Of a stretch of DNA of 64,000 nucleotides, positions 48,021 to 58,795 are shown in pieces; the first letter of the stretch is position 1, and each line of letters opens with the position of its first letter. Made by a program: the position numbers and the translations under genes. Below the pieces are notes generated by a model. That model made no database searches and was not told where the DNA came from. It saw only the letters and a list, made by a program, of their open reading frames with translations. Source of the stretch: Rhizophagus clarus (Eukaryota > Glomeromycota > Glomeromycetes > Glomerales > Glomeraceae). The stretch spans positions 1,338,001-1,402,000 of the forward strand of contig BLAL01000229.1 of NCBI GenBank assembly GCA_015698045.1, read 5' to 3'.

Positions 48021-48910
48021 CAGTCGCATCGGAAAGTATCGCCCGATTTGAAAATAAAGACAAAAACAAAAATATTCGTATTTTTTCACTAGTATATGCA
48101 TTAATAAAAAATTTATATCTAGTTTGCTTCTCATACTACGTCGAATTTTCACAATGCCAGGGTGGCAGCCCTTTCAGAAACAGAACTATTTAAATTTTCA
48201 TTTTTTCTTCAGTATTGCTTTAAGTTCGCCTACAGCTCTTGGGAGGGGGTCACACTTCCGGGCAATATATTGGATCGTTTCTAATTGTTCTTTACTTGGT
48301 TTAAACCAAATAAATTTGTTGGTAAATCATTAGTTGCAATTTTATTTAATTTTAGCTGATTTTTGGCTTAAAGATGGTGGTTATAATTACCATGCCATTT
48401 GTGATTATCTTGACATCCAGTGATCCGAATTTGATGATCAAAGGCTCATTGGATTCGTCTCGTCAAGATGAGTTGAATGGTGGTTGCCACATGACTTTAG
48501 AATCAGTATATGCTAATGTGTGCATTAAAACATATTTTAGACGTTTTGGACATTAACCCGTTATATACTGACGTTATACACATGATCTGACCATCATTTG
48601 ACGTCTCTCAATGAGACAAATCCAATGAGCCTTTGATCATCAAGATCGGATCACTGAATAGTGAGATATTCCTGATTTTGTGAAATTCAGAGTTTCGAAA
48701 AATTTTCAAGTAAAGAATGTTTTAAAGTATATCTCAGCGTCTATTGATCCTAAAGATATGACACAACTAACATTTGACTCATCTTGATGAGACGAATCCA
48801 ATGAGCCTTTATTCATCAAATTCGGATCACTGGGTGCTAGGATAATCATAGTGGCTAAATAATTATGACTCCATCTGTAAGTGATCGTGCAATACTTTCC
48901 GATGCGACTG
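48021..48910. mobile_element. Tc1/mariner-like element, 890 bp, with internal inverted repeats
   Basis: Both ends read CAGTCGCATCGGAAAGTAT (perfectly inverted) and are flanked by TA (48019-48020, 48911-48912), as in Tc1/mariner elements. The interior has three copies of a roughly 55-bp module with GGCTCATTGGATT: one at 48417-48472 (+) and two inverted at about 48601-48658 and 48773-48836. No transposase frame survives, and the short open frames come from the repeat modules. Confidence 0.8.
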
Positions 48911-49010
48911 TACATATGTGCAATTTATATTTCGTGACCCCGTTTCACAATTTTTTTTTTTCAATTTTTCGATTAACGTATATTAAGTTATATCATTCAA
49001 ATTAATTATT

Positions 49011-50870
49011 ATGGAAGAAAAACCAAAGAATTTATGGAAGGATGTTTATAATTACCAGGTATGAACAATTCAAATTATTCGTTGATAATATTGAATTTTT
49101 ATAGCTTAATAATAATAATAATTTTTTATCATTAAAAGTCACATGTTACAGTTTCTACTTCTGAGTCAGAAGATGTAGATGAAAGAGAGGTTTATATGGA
49201 AGATTTAGAAAAAAGAAAACAAGTATATGGAATATGTGGAGAATGTAAAGAACCTGGCACAGGAGAATATTGGTGTCAATCTTGTAATGCTAAAAGATTT
49301 AAGGATAACTTTAAAAATTGGACTAGTGGAAATAAAATTATTGATGAATTTATACAACAATCACAACTGAATGCTGTACATATAAAAAAATTTCTTGAAT
49401 GGATACCTTTTGAAAAATTTCAAAATATCACTTATATTGCAGAAGGTGGTTTTGGTAAAATTTACTCTGCTGAATGGCCTGAAGGATTTATTTACAATTG
49501 GGATATTGAAAAATCAAGAATGGATTAGAGTTAAGAATTGTAAGTGTGTATTGAAAAGTTTAAAAAATTCTTCAAATATAAGTTCAGATTTTTTAAATGA
49601 GGTAATTTAAATTTACTTTGCCTTAAATTTAGAATTGTTGAATTGTTACAGTATTTGTATTTATTCATTAACAAAATTTTCTTTTAACAATTAGATTAAA
49701 TCTTATCTTCAGATTTATCTTGTTGATATTATTGAATGTTATGGAATAACTCAAGATCCAAATACTAGAGAGTATATGATGGTTTTATATTATTGTCATA
49801 ATGGAGATTTGAGAAATTATTTGAACATATCTGAAGATTATATAACTTATGGAGAAAAAATTGTTAAATTACGACAAATTGCAAGAGGACTTTTAGATAT
49901 TCATAATGCTGGAAAAGTTCATAAAGATTTTCATTCAGGAAATATATTATTTACTGGTGTTCCATTTATAAGTGATTTAGGAATGTGTCAACCAGCAAAT
50001 AAAGAGCAAACAGTTAAAGAAGAAGGAATTTATGGAGTATTACCATATATGGCACCAGAAGTTTTACGTGGACATCAATATACAAAAGCAGCAGATATTT
50101 ACTCATTTGGAATAATGATGAATGAGTTTCATTCTGAAGAAATTCCTTTTAATGATATTCCTCATGATGAATTTTTAGCTATGAAAATATGTAAAGGACT
50201 TAGACCAAAAATTTCTGAAGACATACCAAAATTACTTGCAGATTTAATAATGAAATGTTGGGATGCTGAAATAAAAAATAGACCAACTACTAAAGTATTG
50301 TTTAAAATATTAGATAAGTGGAATAATGAAATTAATGATCGTGAAAATCGTCAAAATAGTGAAATTTATTCTCAAGCAATAGAATGTGATAAAATTGGAG
50401 AAAAAAATTTCGAAAACAGGTCAAATGAAAACAAATCTAAAAACTTTCAAACACATCCGCAGGCAATTTATACTAGTAGACTTTTAAATTACAAAAATCT
50501 TCCAAAACAGTAAATTCAACATCTATTCAAATTAATTCAGGTAATTCAACTTAATTTTACACGCACTTTAAAAATAGATTTGCGTCATTAATTTTGTTAC
50601 TATTTTTTTTTAATAAGATGTTAATTATAATATTCAATCAGCATCAACCAATCCAAGTAAGTATTTCTATTTCTATTAATAATTATGATATTAATATCAA
50701 TGTTATATAATACCATTAATTATATAGTTTCGGAATGCTTGGACGTCCAATTAAGTGAATTAGGTAGTTATTATTTATTGCAATTTTATGAAATATACTT
50801 TTATCGATATTTATTTTTTTAATTATTTTTAGAACTTAGTGAAATCGGTCAAAGTGATGAATCTAACTAA
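49011..50870 (+). pseudogene. TKL-type kinase K3 with three apparent single-base lesions
   Basis: The exons are clear: a first exon near 49011-49057, then about 49141-49601, 49713-50540, 50618-50656, 50728-50763 and 50833-50870. The protein has CGECKEPG...WCQSC, FKNWTSGN, AEGGFGKIYSAEW, VLKSLK, HKDFHSGN (Lys replaces the HRD Arg), SDLGMC and APEVLRGHQYTK. Three lesions break it: one base too few in A-run 49018-49021, one extra in the A-run near 49507-49511 (premature stop at 49528), and one missing C near 50509 (premature stop at 50513). The tail exons beyond remain open and in phase (SECLDVQLSELE, LSEIGQSDESN). Either a very young pseudogene or assembly errors in an intact gene. Confidence 0.7.
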
Positions 50871-52696
50871 GAGTTAAAGTTAATAGATTAAGTAACTAGT
50901 AAAGATAGTTTCATTTTTTATCTCTTTTTATTGTTTTTATATATATGATTTATTAACATTTTTTTCAAGATTATTTTTATAAATAAAGATTTTAAATCAT
51001 TACATTTATTTGTTTAATTTCTTTTAACAATTTAAAACTGTGTACATTAGTCTTACAGCTCCACTACATATAATAAATAAAAACCAATTAACCAAGTTCA
51101 TTAATTATTTACAAACTTATGAAGGTATGATAATTGTAAGAAAATAAATAAATATATTTATGATTGTAAATTTTTATAAGTATTAAATTTTTAAAAGTGC
51201 AACCAGCATCACGTAATGCTGATTGGAATCCTACCTGAAATATTGAATAGAAATGGAGTAAAAATGATACGTAGTGTCGTAGCGTGTAAAAAAATACAAT
51301 TTTAATTTCAACAGGTGCTATTAATCACTAATTTATGTCGTTTCAGTTTTTTTATATAATTTACAAGATGTAAAATTTTGACATTTGTACACAATTGTTA
51401 TAATATAAAAACGAATTAAAAAGCAAGAAATAAAAATTACGTGTAAGAATAGAAAAAAGATCAATTTTTCGCTAAAATCGTGATCAACTGATCAACAAAA
51501 TTGCTGCACCACAAAACCTGCGTGAAATCAAAAATCATTTGAATATTTATTTATTATCCGGATTTTGGGTTAATCTTAACTTGATACTGTATACTGTATC
51601 TGAAAAATAATTATCCAGGTTCATTTGGTTATAAATTGAAATACTGGTAAAAGGAATTCTCATTATTTTTGAATTTTTTTTCTCTAATTTCATCACATTC
51701 TCTTAATTGAGAACAGATTTTACTATTTATTCTTCATCCAATTTCATCATTCCATTCTCATAATAGATAATACAATTCTTTATTTTCTATCTCAACGTCC
51801 AAACATTTTGTTATTAAATCTGAAGTAATTTTGGTACATCATTAGAAATTTTTGGTCAAAGTCCTTTGCATACATTAATAGCTAAAGATACATTATATAT
51901 GAGGAATATCATTATAAGGAATTTCTTCAGAAAGAAACTCGTTCATTATGAGTAAACATCTGCTGCTTTTATATATTGATGTAATATCATGCTAGCAAAA
52001 ATATGCAATGAAATTAATCCCTTTAAAATTATCTTTATTCAGTTTGATCTCTGTCACGTATTTAATGAGTGTAAACTTTAAAACACAACCTGTATGCAAT
52101 GTTTTGTACGTGATTATCTCATAATAAGTACGTGAATTTTTGTTCATAAGAATAATCCATATCTGATATAATCAACAATATTATAAATATATATAATTTT
52201 TTATTTTCGTTTATTATCTTTAAATATGCAATATATAAAATAATCTTTATCGTTTCCATTCTGATTTCCAATTAACGAAAATAAAAAGAAAAAAATCGTA
52301 AGTACAAGTGATTAGTCCAAGGTCGGAAGTGAATGTATACTAATATACTAATTGCTTTATTTAAATATATGTTCAGTATTTTCGAATGATAAATATGAAA
52401 ATAAATAAATAAATTTTAATGGATAATTTGTTTAATAAATAAAAATACATAATAAAACAATAACCTGTTTACCGTCCACCTTGTTTTTTGATAAATAAAT
52501 ATTCAAGAATAATAAGAAAAAAATTTCATCATATTTAAATTACAGTAAGAATTTTGATCACCATGTATTTACGTGAAAGATAAAAGATAAAAAAAATATC
52601 ATATTTAAAAAAATTAAAAAAATTACACTATAATGGAACTCCCATCTTGTTTTTTTTCTTAAGAAAAGCAAACATTAACAAAATTTTCATTTTCTT
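50871..52696. other. Convergent spacer between K3 and K4, with a kinase relic
   Basis: The spacer is AT-rich. Apart from the relic at about 51770-52010, nothing is recognisable. Confidence 0.5.
51770..52010 (-). pseudogene. Inverted relic of a K3-like kinase C-lobe
   Basis: The minus strand reads QYIKAADVYS, NEFLSEEIPYNDIPH, KISNDVP and LITKCLDVEIENKE with stops and shifts between. It tracks the K3 segment at about 50080-50290 (QYTKAADIYSFG, EEIPFNDIPH, LIMKCWDAEIKNR) more closely than any other kinase in the window. Confidence 0.6.
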
Positions 52697-54207
52697 TTAC
52701 TTTTGATCTAAAATTAAATATTATTAATAGAATAAGTACGAATAAATTTACATACTGATACAATAAGTTAGCATTTACCATCTTTATTAATATTTAATTG
52801 AGAAATATCAATTTGTAAGGATTCTATTAATAAAATAAAAACTTATTAGAATCAACAATTTCAGCAATAAAGTTGTTAAATAATACCTGAATATTCTGCG
52901 GTTATTGTATTATCACAATCATTATAATAATCATTAGAATTTCTTGGTTTAGGAAGATTATTAAAATTAAGTAATCTACTTGTATAAATAGCCTCTGAAT
53001 GTGTTTCGTATGATAATGCCAAATTAGTTAAAGGAAAGTTATTAATTGATAATTTACTATTGATTTCATCTGCTTCTTTAATTTGTATTTTTAATTCCGT
53101 TTGATCTAATTCACGTGATTCTTGTAATTGATGTTTCCATTGATCTAAAATTTTTTCAATTTCATTTACCTTTGGTCGATCTAACGGATTTGCATCCAAG
53201 CATCTTTTAATTAAATGTACGATTAATTGAGGCACCTTTATATGAAATCTTGGTCGAAGTCCTTGACAAATTCTTATTGCTAAATATTTATCATGGCTTA
53301 CATCATGATACGGAGGTAACCCAGAAATCACTTCATACATAATTATACCAAAACTATAAATGTCGGAAGCTTTTGTGTAATTTTGTCCTCTTAAAATTTC
53401 AGGAGCTATATAAGGTAAAACACCATATATTTCGTTTTTTGTATTTTCTGACGTATTGTAATCTGCAGGTTTACATAATCCCATATCAGTTATAAGAGAG
53501 CTGCCACGATTAATTAATATATTTCCAACATGTAAATCTCGATGAATTATTTCATTATTATGAATATTTTCAAGTCCAAATGCAATCTTATTTAAATAAG
53601 AAATCTTATCATACCAACTTAATTTATTATAACTTGCATTTAAATAATTTCGTAAACTTCCATCTTCTGCATAATCTAAAATCATCATATAATTTTCTGT
53701 TAGTGGATCTTGTGTCATACCATAGAATTTAATAACTGCACCTATAGGCAAATCAAAATTTAATGTTTGATGTGATGTAATCTACGTTTAATAAAATAAA
53801 ATGCGTTAGAAAAATTAAATTTACATATATAATAATAATAAATTGAAGATACATACCTCATTCATAAATTCTAATGAAACATTTTTTGTATTTAAACTTT
53901 TCAAAGCCACTAATTTATTCTGACCATGTCTTTTCCAATTTTCAACTTGGTCATCCCATTCAATTATAGGTCCATCAATCCAATTTGCTTTATACACTTT
54001 GCCAAACCCACCTTTTGCGATATATTTAATATCATAAAATCTATCATAGGGAACCCATTCTAATGCTTCATATGTATATTCATGAGTTTTTAGCTGAGTG
54101 TTTTGAATAAATTTATCAATAAAATTATTTCCACTAGTCCAATTCTTGAAATTTTGTTGGAAGCGCTTTGCATTACATATTTTATTACATTCTTTACAAA
54201 TCATCAT
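52697..54207 (-). CDS. TKL-type protein kinase K4
   Basis: Exons 53857-54207, 52887-53781, 52779-52823 and 52697-52707 join in phase to about 433 residues. Motifs are the Gly loop KGGFGKVYKANW, VALKSL, HRDLHVGN, TDMG in place of DFG, APEILRGQNY and the family tail AIYTSRLLNFNNLPKP. The N-terminal hairpin is truncated: CKECNK runs straight into CNAKRFQ, so roughly ten residues including the WCQ half seen in K1 and K3 are missing. Zinc binding, if that is its role, is probably lost. Two small phase-1 tail exons encode ESLQIDISQLNINKD and a stop. It is convergent with K3 and the closest match to K1 in the tail. Confidence 0.82.
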
Positions 54208-55595
54208 TAGAAATAATAATTTGTTATTCTTTATCCATTAAGGAATTTTTTTTAGGTTTGTTACTAACAAATAATAGAAACCGAAAAAGGTGCTTTTTTC
54301 GGTCGATTGGAAGTAACATTAACTTTATTCATACTTGTGATCGCACAAATTTATGATACAAAGAAAAATTGATCATCTTTGTGCATTTTACAAAAAGGGA
54401 ACCGGACACATTAATTAAGTATATTACGTGTTATGACGATATTAAAATTTACTGCGCTTCGATAAACTATCTTTGAATAATCAAATCATAATCTTGTTTT
54501 ATAATAAGATTAAATTTAGAACGGAAATTCTTGAAAAGATCAAAAAATTTTCTTACTTTATTATATTATTTTTGGTCTATTACATAAAAAATTTATAATA
54601 TATTCAGCACTTTATTTCCTGTCGATAGTAACTAGCAAAGCTCGTGGAACTGTAGAAGTCAAAATGAGATAAAAATCATACCATGTACTCGAATCCAAAC
54701 CTAAGTCGATATAGTAGTCGATATAAACTTTTCATCTTGTGCTTCGCTTTACCGAGTTTTGCCGAATGTGCCGAGTTAATTTCTTGGCATATGACCTTGT
54801 GTCCCGTATATTCTATTAAAAAATTGACATAACAAGCCAAATTAAAATTAGCCTTTAGTAGTACAAACAAACAATTTATTGGCGATATATTTGGGAAACT
54901 AATATGGACATCTTTTCACGTGATGATTACCACGTGCCATCGTCATAAATTTTTTAAAATTAATTTTTGTACTTTACAGTACAGTGTCTAAAATACAAAA
55001 TTTTTTTTACTTGCGGGCCCGCAACTAAAAAAGCGGCTTAGATGCGGATAAGGTTATAATTTACTTGCGGATTAATAAATTCAAATTAGGTTTAAAATTG
55101 TTTACTAATACGTCTAGAAATCTTTGCAAGTATCAAATGCCTTTTCAAATCAAAAATCTTTGAGTTCTGGAAAATTACAAATATGTCTGCGGAATTTGCA
55201 CAAATCCAATTAAACATGCGGAAACTTGCGGAAATTTTTGAAAATTAACTGCGGAATCCGCATGTGCATTTTAATTTTACTAGCGGAAAAAAAAAAAATC
55301 ACATGCGGCCCACAAGCTCCGCGTCTGAATTTATTTTCATATATATATTTTTTTTTTAATTCAAAAAGTTATCGTCGTAACAGTGACAAAATTCATTATA
55401 TAAAAAAAATTGATACATTAAATATTTTAATTTTAAAACTTTTTTTTCGATTTTATTTTATTTTTATAAATATAAATATAATATTAATCACAATAAAAAT
55501 AAAATATGTAAAAGATTATAAATAAATAAATAAGAAAAAAAATAAACTTAAAAAATCATATTATCATTCTATTTAATAAAAATATTTTCTCATAT
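54208..55595. repeat. Intergenic region with a GCGGA-word patch
   Basis: Positions about 55008-55330 are dense in GCGGA, TGCGG, TCCGC and GGGCCCGCA words in both orientations, unlike their AT-rich flanks. The edges share a weak inverted match (CTTGCGGGCCCGCA versus CTTGTGGGCCGCA). No target duplication was found. TCACGTGA lies at 54916-54923. Confidence 0.45.
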
Positions 55596-56945
55596 TTATA
55601 AATTATAAGGTTTACTCTCTTCGTTATCAACTTGTTTAATTTCATCATTATTTGATTTTGCTTCGTTTATTTCGATCCCGTTTCGCTTCGATTCACTAGT
55701 AAAAGATTTGTCGTTATCGTAATAATCATTAACTTGCTGGTTACGTAACAATAGTTCAATTACACGTTCAAGATTTCCATTGTAACGTTTTATTAAATCC
55801 TCATACAAAGTATTATTTGAAGAATCAAATCCCATGGAGTATAAAATTGAAAGTTTTTCATTTAATTGTTCTTGAGTAAATGTTGTTTGCTTACAATATT
55901 GTGGATGGAAAAAGTTGGAGTTTCTACCGCAAGAAAATCTTGAGCTATGAGTATATTTGTCCTTGTTACATCTGTTAGTTTTTGCGGATGCGGACGTGGA
56001 TGCCTCAGCATTTTTGTTAGAAAAATCTGATCGTTGTTGTTTTGAGCAACAAGAAGGTTTTGAATTTCCATTGCAAGCGTTTGGTCCACATTGACGAGAA
56101 CTGAAATTAGCGGATGGCCATCCATATCCATTAAAACAGGCCGAACGATAATCACATTGTGGACGTTCGTAGAAATTGAACGGACTGAATGGGTAGTGGC
56201 GTGGACCACTGAATAATTCATCAAATAATCCAAATCTTGGTCCTCCAAAGAATCCAAATCTAGGTCCAAACCCATGTCCAAATCTAGGTCCAAATCCATG
56301 TCCAAACCTAGGTCCAAAGAAAGGTTGACGAGCCCATGGATATGAAATTATGAAAATGATTTCGTCATCGTCGTCATCTTCTTCATCATTTTTTTTATTT
56401 TCATTTTCTGGTTGCGATTTATTTTCATTTGTATTTTCAGGACGTTGTTGCTCAGATTTCTTTTCTTTTTCTTTGTCAAGAAGGGTAGATTGATCATCTT
56501 CCGGTTCTTCCTCTTCTTCTAAAGTAACATGTTGATAAGAAGGCGATCTAGACCCAACATTTTCTTCTTCAAGTTCAGTAGTTTGTTGTTGATTTTGTTG
56601 TAATGATGAGAAATCTTCGATGGGGTTATTTACAGTTGATGATTTATTGACCACGACATTGTCATTTTCGTCTTCAATAATCAAATTTTCGCTCTCATTA
56701 TCAACCGTACTTAAGATAAGTTTAATAGGTCTGCTAGTAGTTTGTTGATCAAGTATTTCTTTAAGCTCCAAATCACTTGAAAGAGTGATTATGTCACCAT
56801 CTTCATCACTATAAGAGACAATAAGAGAAGAGGTGGCTGGGATATTGTAAAGTGAGCGCAATTTAGATTCTAATTCCGCCCAATTTGGAGAAGTAATATT
56901 GAAGCGACGAGAAATTGAATTGTAAGTGACTTTAATTATTGCCAT
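55596..56945 (-). CDS. PB1 + UBA protein A
   Basis: A single-exon protein of 449 residues. Residues 1-80 form a PB1 domain (IKVTYNSISRRF; OPCA-like SYSDEDGDIITLSSDLELKE), used for hetero- or homo-oligomerisation. The C-terminal part contains a UBA domain (LSILYSMGF...IKRYNGNLERVIELLL), which binds ubiquitin. Between them lie acidic/Gln-rich linkers, a DDDDEIIFIISYPW segment and a GPRFGHGF tandem repeat. The architecture recalls the p62/NBR1 autophagy receptors but lacks ZZ and FW domains. A role in ubiquitin-linked sorting is inference. It is head-to-head with paralogue B. Confidence 0.82.
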   Translation of the reverse strand: MAIIKVTYNSISRRFNITSPNWAELESKLRSLYNIPATSSLIVSYSDEDGDIITLSSDLELKEILDQQTTSRPIKLILSTVDNESENLIIEDENDNVVVNKSSTVNNPIEDFSSLQQNQQQTTELEEENVGSRSPSYQHVTLEEEEEPEDDQSTLLDKEKEKKSEQQRPENTNENKSQPENENKKNDEEDDDDDEIIFIISYPWARQPFFGPRFGHGFGPRFGHGFGPRFGFFGGPRFGLFDELFSGPRHYPFSPFNFYERPQCDYRSACFNGYGWPSANFSSRQCGPNACNGNSKPSCCSKQQRSDFSNKNAEASTSASAKTNRCNKDKYTHSSRFSCGRNSNFFHPQYCKQTTFTQEQLNEKLSILYSMGFDSSNNTLYEDLIKRYNGNLERVIELLLRNQQVNDYYDNDKSFTSESKRNGIEINEAKSNNDEIKQVDNEESKPYNL

Positions 56946-57790
56946 CTTTTATTGAAAAGATTTAAGATTTAAAATATTAGAGAATTAATGTAGGAAAAAA
57001 AGTGAATTTTGTATTTCTTTTTTTTTTTTGGGAACTTGTTTGAAATTGTTTTTTTTTTTTTTCATTCCAAGAATTTTTAACGACATTTTATAGTTTTTTT
57101 TCAACCATATTGTATATATGGCAAAGTAAAAATAGGGAGAAAAGAAAGAAACGTAATCAAGGTTTGCGAGTTCAAAAAAACTTCCATACAAGGCATTCGT
57201 CATAGCATTATATTAAAATTTTTGATGACGTTCTCAAACTCGTAACTATTTTGAATGACAAATCTTTTCTGGACTGAGCTAGATTATTCTCATTTGCCGA
57301 AATTTATCCGAATTTGCTGCGGTTTATCGGTTTACTGGTTCATCATAAATTTGACTTACCATTTAAGGGAATAAAGGATAAACCGAAAAATTAAGCTATA
57401 CGTAAAATAGCTTATAAGTCGTACATGATTTTTAAATATATATAACAGATAAGGTGAACAATGTTTGCTCCAATAATCGTATTACGTATACCAAAGAAAA
57501 ACATTTTTTTATGTAGAGTTACGGTAGTCTAACTTCCACATTTTTTATCTATTTATAAGACTACGTAATCAAAAATTAATTGTAAGACGCAAACGTAATG
57601 AAAAGAAAGATAACGAACAACTATCAAAAAAAAATTATAAAAAGGAGTTGATTGAAGGTAAATGTTTTCGTTTATTTTTTTTTTAAAAAAAAAAAAGATT
57701 TAAAAATTATTTCACCCTAAAATAAATATTTATTTGAAATAGAATTTCTCCCAGGATTAAAATAATTAAAATAATTAAAAAAAAAAAATC
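56946..57790. promoter_or_regulatory. Divergent promoter region of the PB1-UBA pair
   Basis: This 845-bp gap separates the two head-to-head paralogues. It holds a T10-A12 tract (57675-57696) about 95 bases before the plus-strand ATG, and T runs near 57015-57062 on the other side. A short zone at about 57290-57385 repeats CGGTTTATC-like words. Shared regulation is plausible but unproven. Confidence 0.35.
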
Positions 57791-58795
57791 ATGGCGAATA
57801 TCAAAGTAACTTATGGAACAGTTTCTCGTCGTCTTGCCATTTCTTCTACCACAACTTGGTCAGAAATTGAAACTCAATTTCGTAATTTGTTTAATATACC
57901 TAAAGAACTTCAAATGATGGTCTCTTATACTGATGAGGAAGGTGATGTTATTACGCTATCGAGTGATTTAGAATTTCAAGAAGTTCTTTCAAATTATTCT
58001 AATAATATTATTAAGTTTGTTTTAACTACTTCAATCGTGAATAACTCGAATGATAATAATGTACTTAATGATAGAGAAAAATCTACTGATACTATCATTG
58101 ATGATGAAACTTCAAATTTAATTAATGGTGTATCTTCCATTCATATTGAGGATTCAAATAATAATCAAACTACTTCTAAATATAGACATGTTACTATAAC
58201 TGACGAAACAAATGATCCTCTTTTTAACCAACAACAAGAAACTACAGGAGAAAATTCTAAAAGTGCCGCCGAATCTAATAATAATGATAACGAAAAAAAT
58301 CCTTCAGTTGAAGAAAGTCAAAATCAAGAAAATAATGATGATGATGAACCTGATGAAATTATTGTGATCATCACAAGAAATCCTTGGTCACATAGAAGAC
58401 GTGAAAGATTTGGTGGATGTAACCCATATTATACTTGTTATACTTTTGGAGGAAGGTCACGTCATGGTTATCATTCTGACAATTATACTAATGGATGTAA
58501 TCGTAACGCTTCTTCTCGTGGTTACGGATGTGGTAGACATCATCGTAGACGTCATCATATTTCATCTGAAGTTTTGACTGAAAAGATGAATACTTTACAT
58601 TCAATGGGATTTTTTAATGATAATTTAGAAGAATTGGTAAGAAGGTATAATGGTAATCTTGAATCGGTTATTGAATTTTTATTATCAAATCAACAAAGTG
58701 AGCAAAATAATAAGCGAGTTGCGAGAGAAGAAAATAGCGAAAAGGATCAACCCATGGAAATCGAGGAAGAAAATAATAGGCCTTACGTGTTGTAA
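57791..58795 (+). CDS. PB1 + UBA protein B
   Basis: A single-exon protein of 334 residues and a clear paralogue of protein A. The PB1 domain (residues 1-80) reads IKVTYGTVSRRLAIS with OPCA-like SYTDEEGDVITLSSDLEFQE. The UBA domain near residues 260-303 reads LHSMGFFND...VRRYNGNLESVIEFLL. The middle differs: Asn/Gln/Glu-rich, then a Gly/His/Arg/Cys-rich stretch in place of the Phe-Gly repeats. The segment DEPDEIIVIITRNPW matches DDDDEIIFIISYPW of protein A, so this acidic-plus-hydrophobic motif is conserved although its surroundings diverged. The ATG follows the A/T tract. Confidence 0.82.
   Translation: MANIKVTYGTVSRRLAISSTTTWSEIETQFRNLFNIPKELQMMVSYTDEEGDVITLSSDLEFQEVLSNYSNNIIKFVLTTSIVNNSNDNNVLNDREKSTDTIIDDETSNLINGVSSIHIEDSNNNQTTSKYRHVTITDETNDPLFNQQQETTGENSKSAAESNNNDNEKNPSVEESQNQENNDDDEPDEIIVIITRNPWSHRRRERFGGCNPYYTCYTFGGRSRHGYHSDNYTNGCNRNASSRGYGCGRHHRRRHHISSEVLTEKMNTLHSMGFFNDNLEELVRRYNGNLESVIEFLLSNQQSEQNNKRVAREENSEKDQPMEIEEENNRPYVL

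Noticed and set aside
48124..48915. Paired frames with SDPNL...KGSLDSS on both strands
   Set aside because: Both come from inverted copies of the same transposon module. The similarity is repeat symmetry, not homologous proteins.
55862..56317. Asp/Leu-repeat frame inside PB1-UBA protein A
   Set aside because: It is an alternate-frame reading of the GPRFGHGF repeat.
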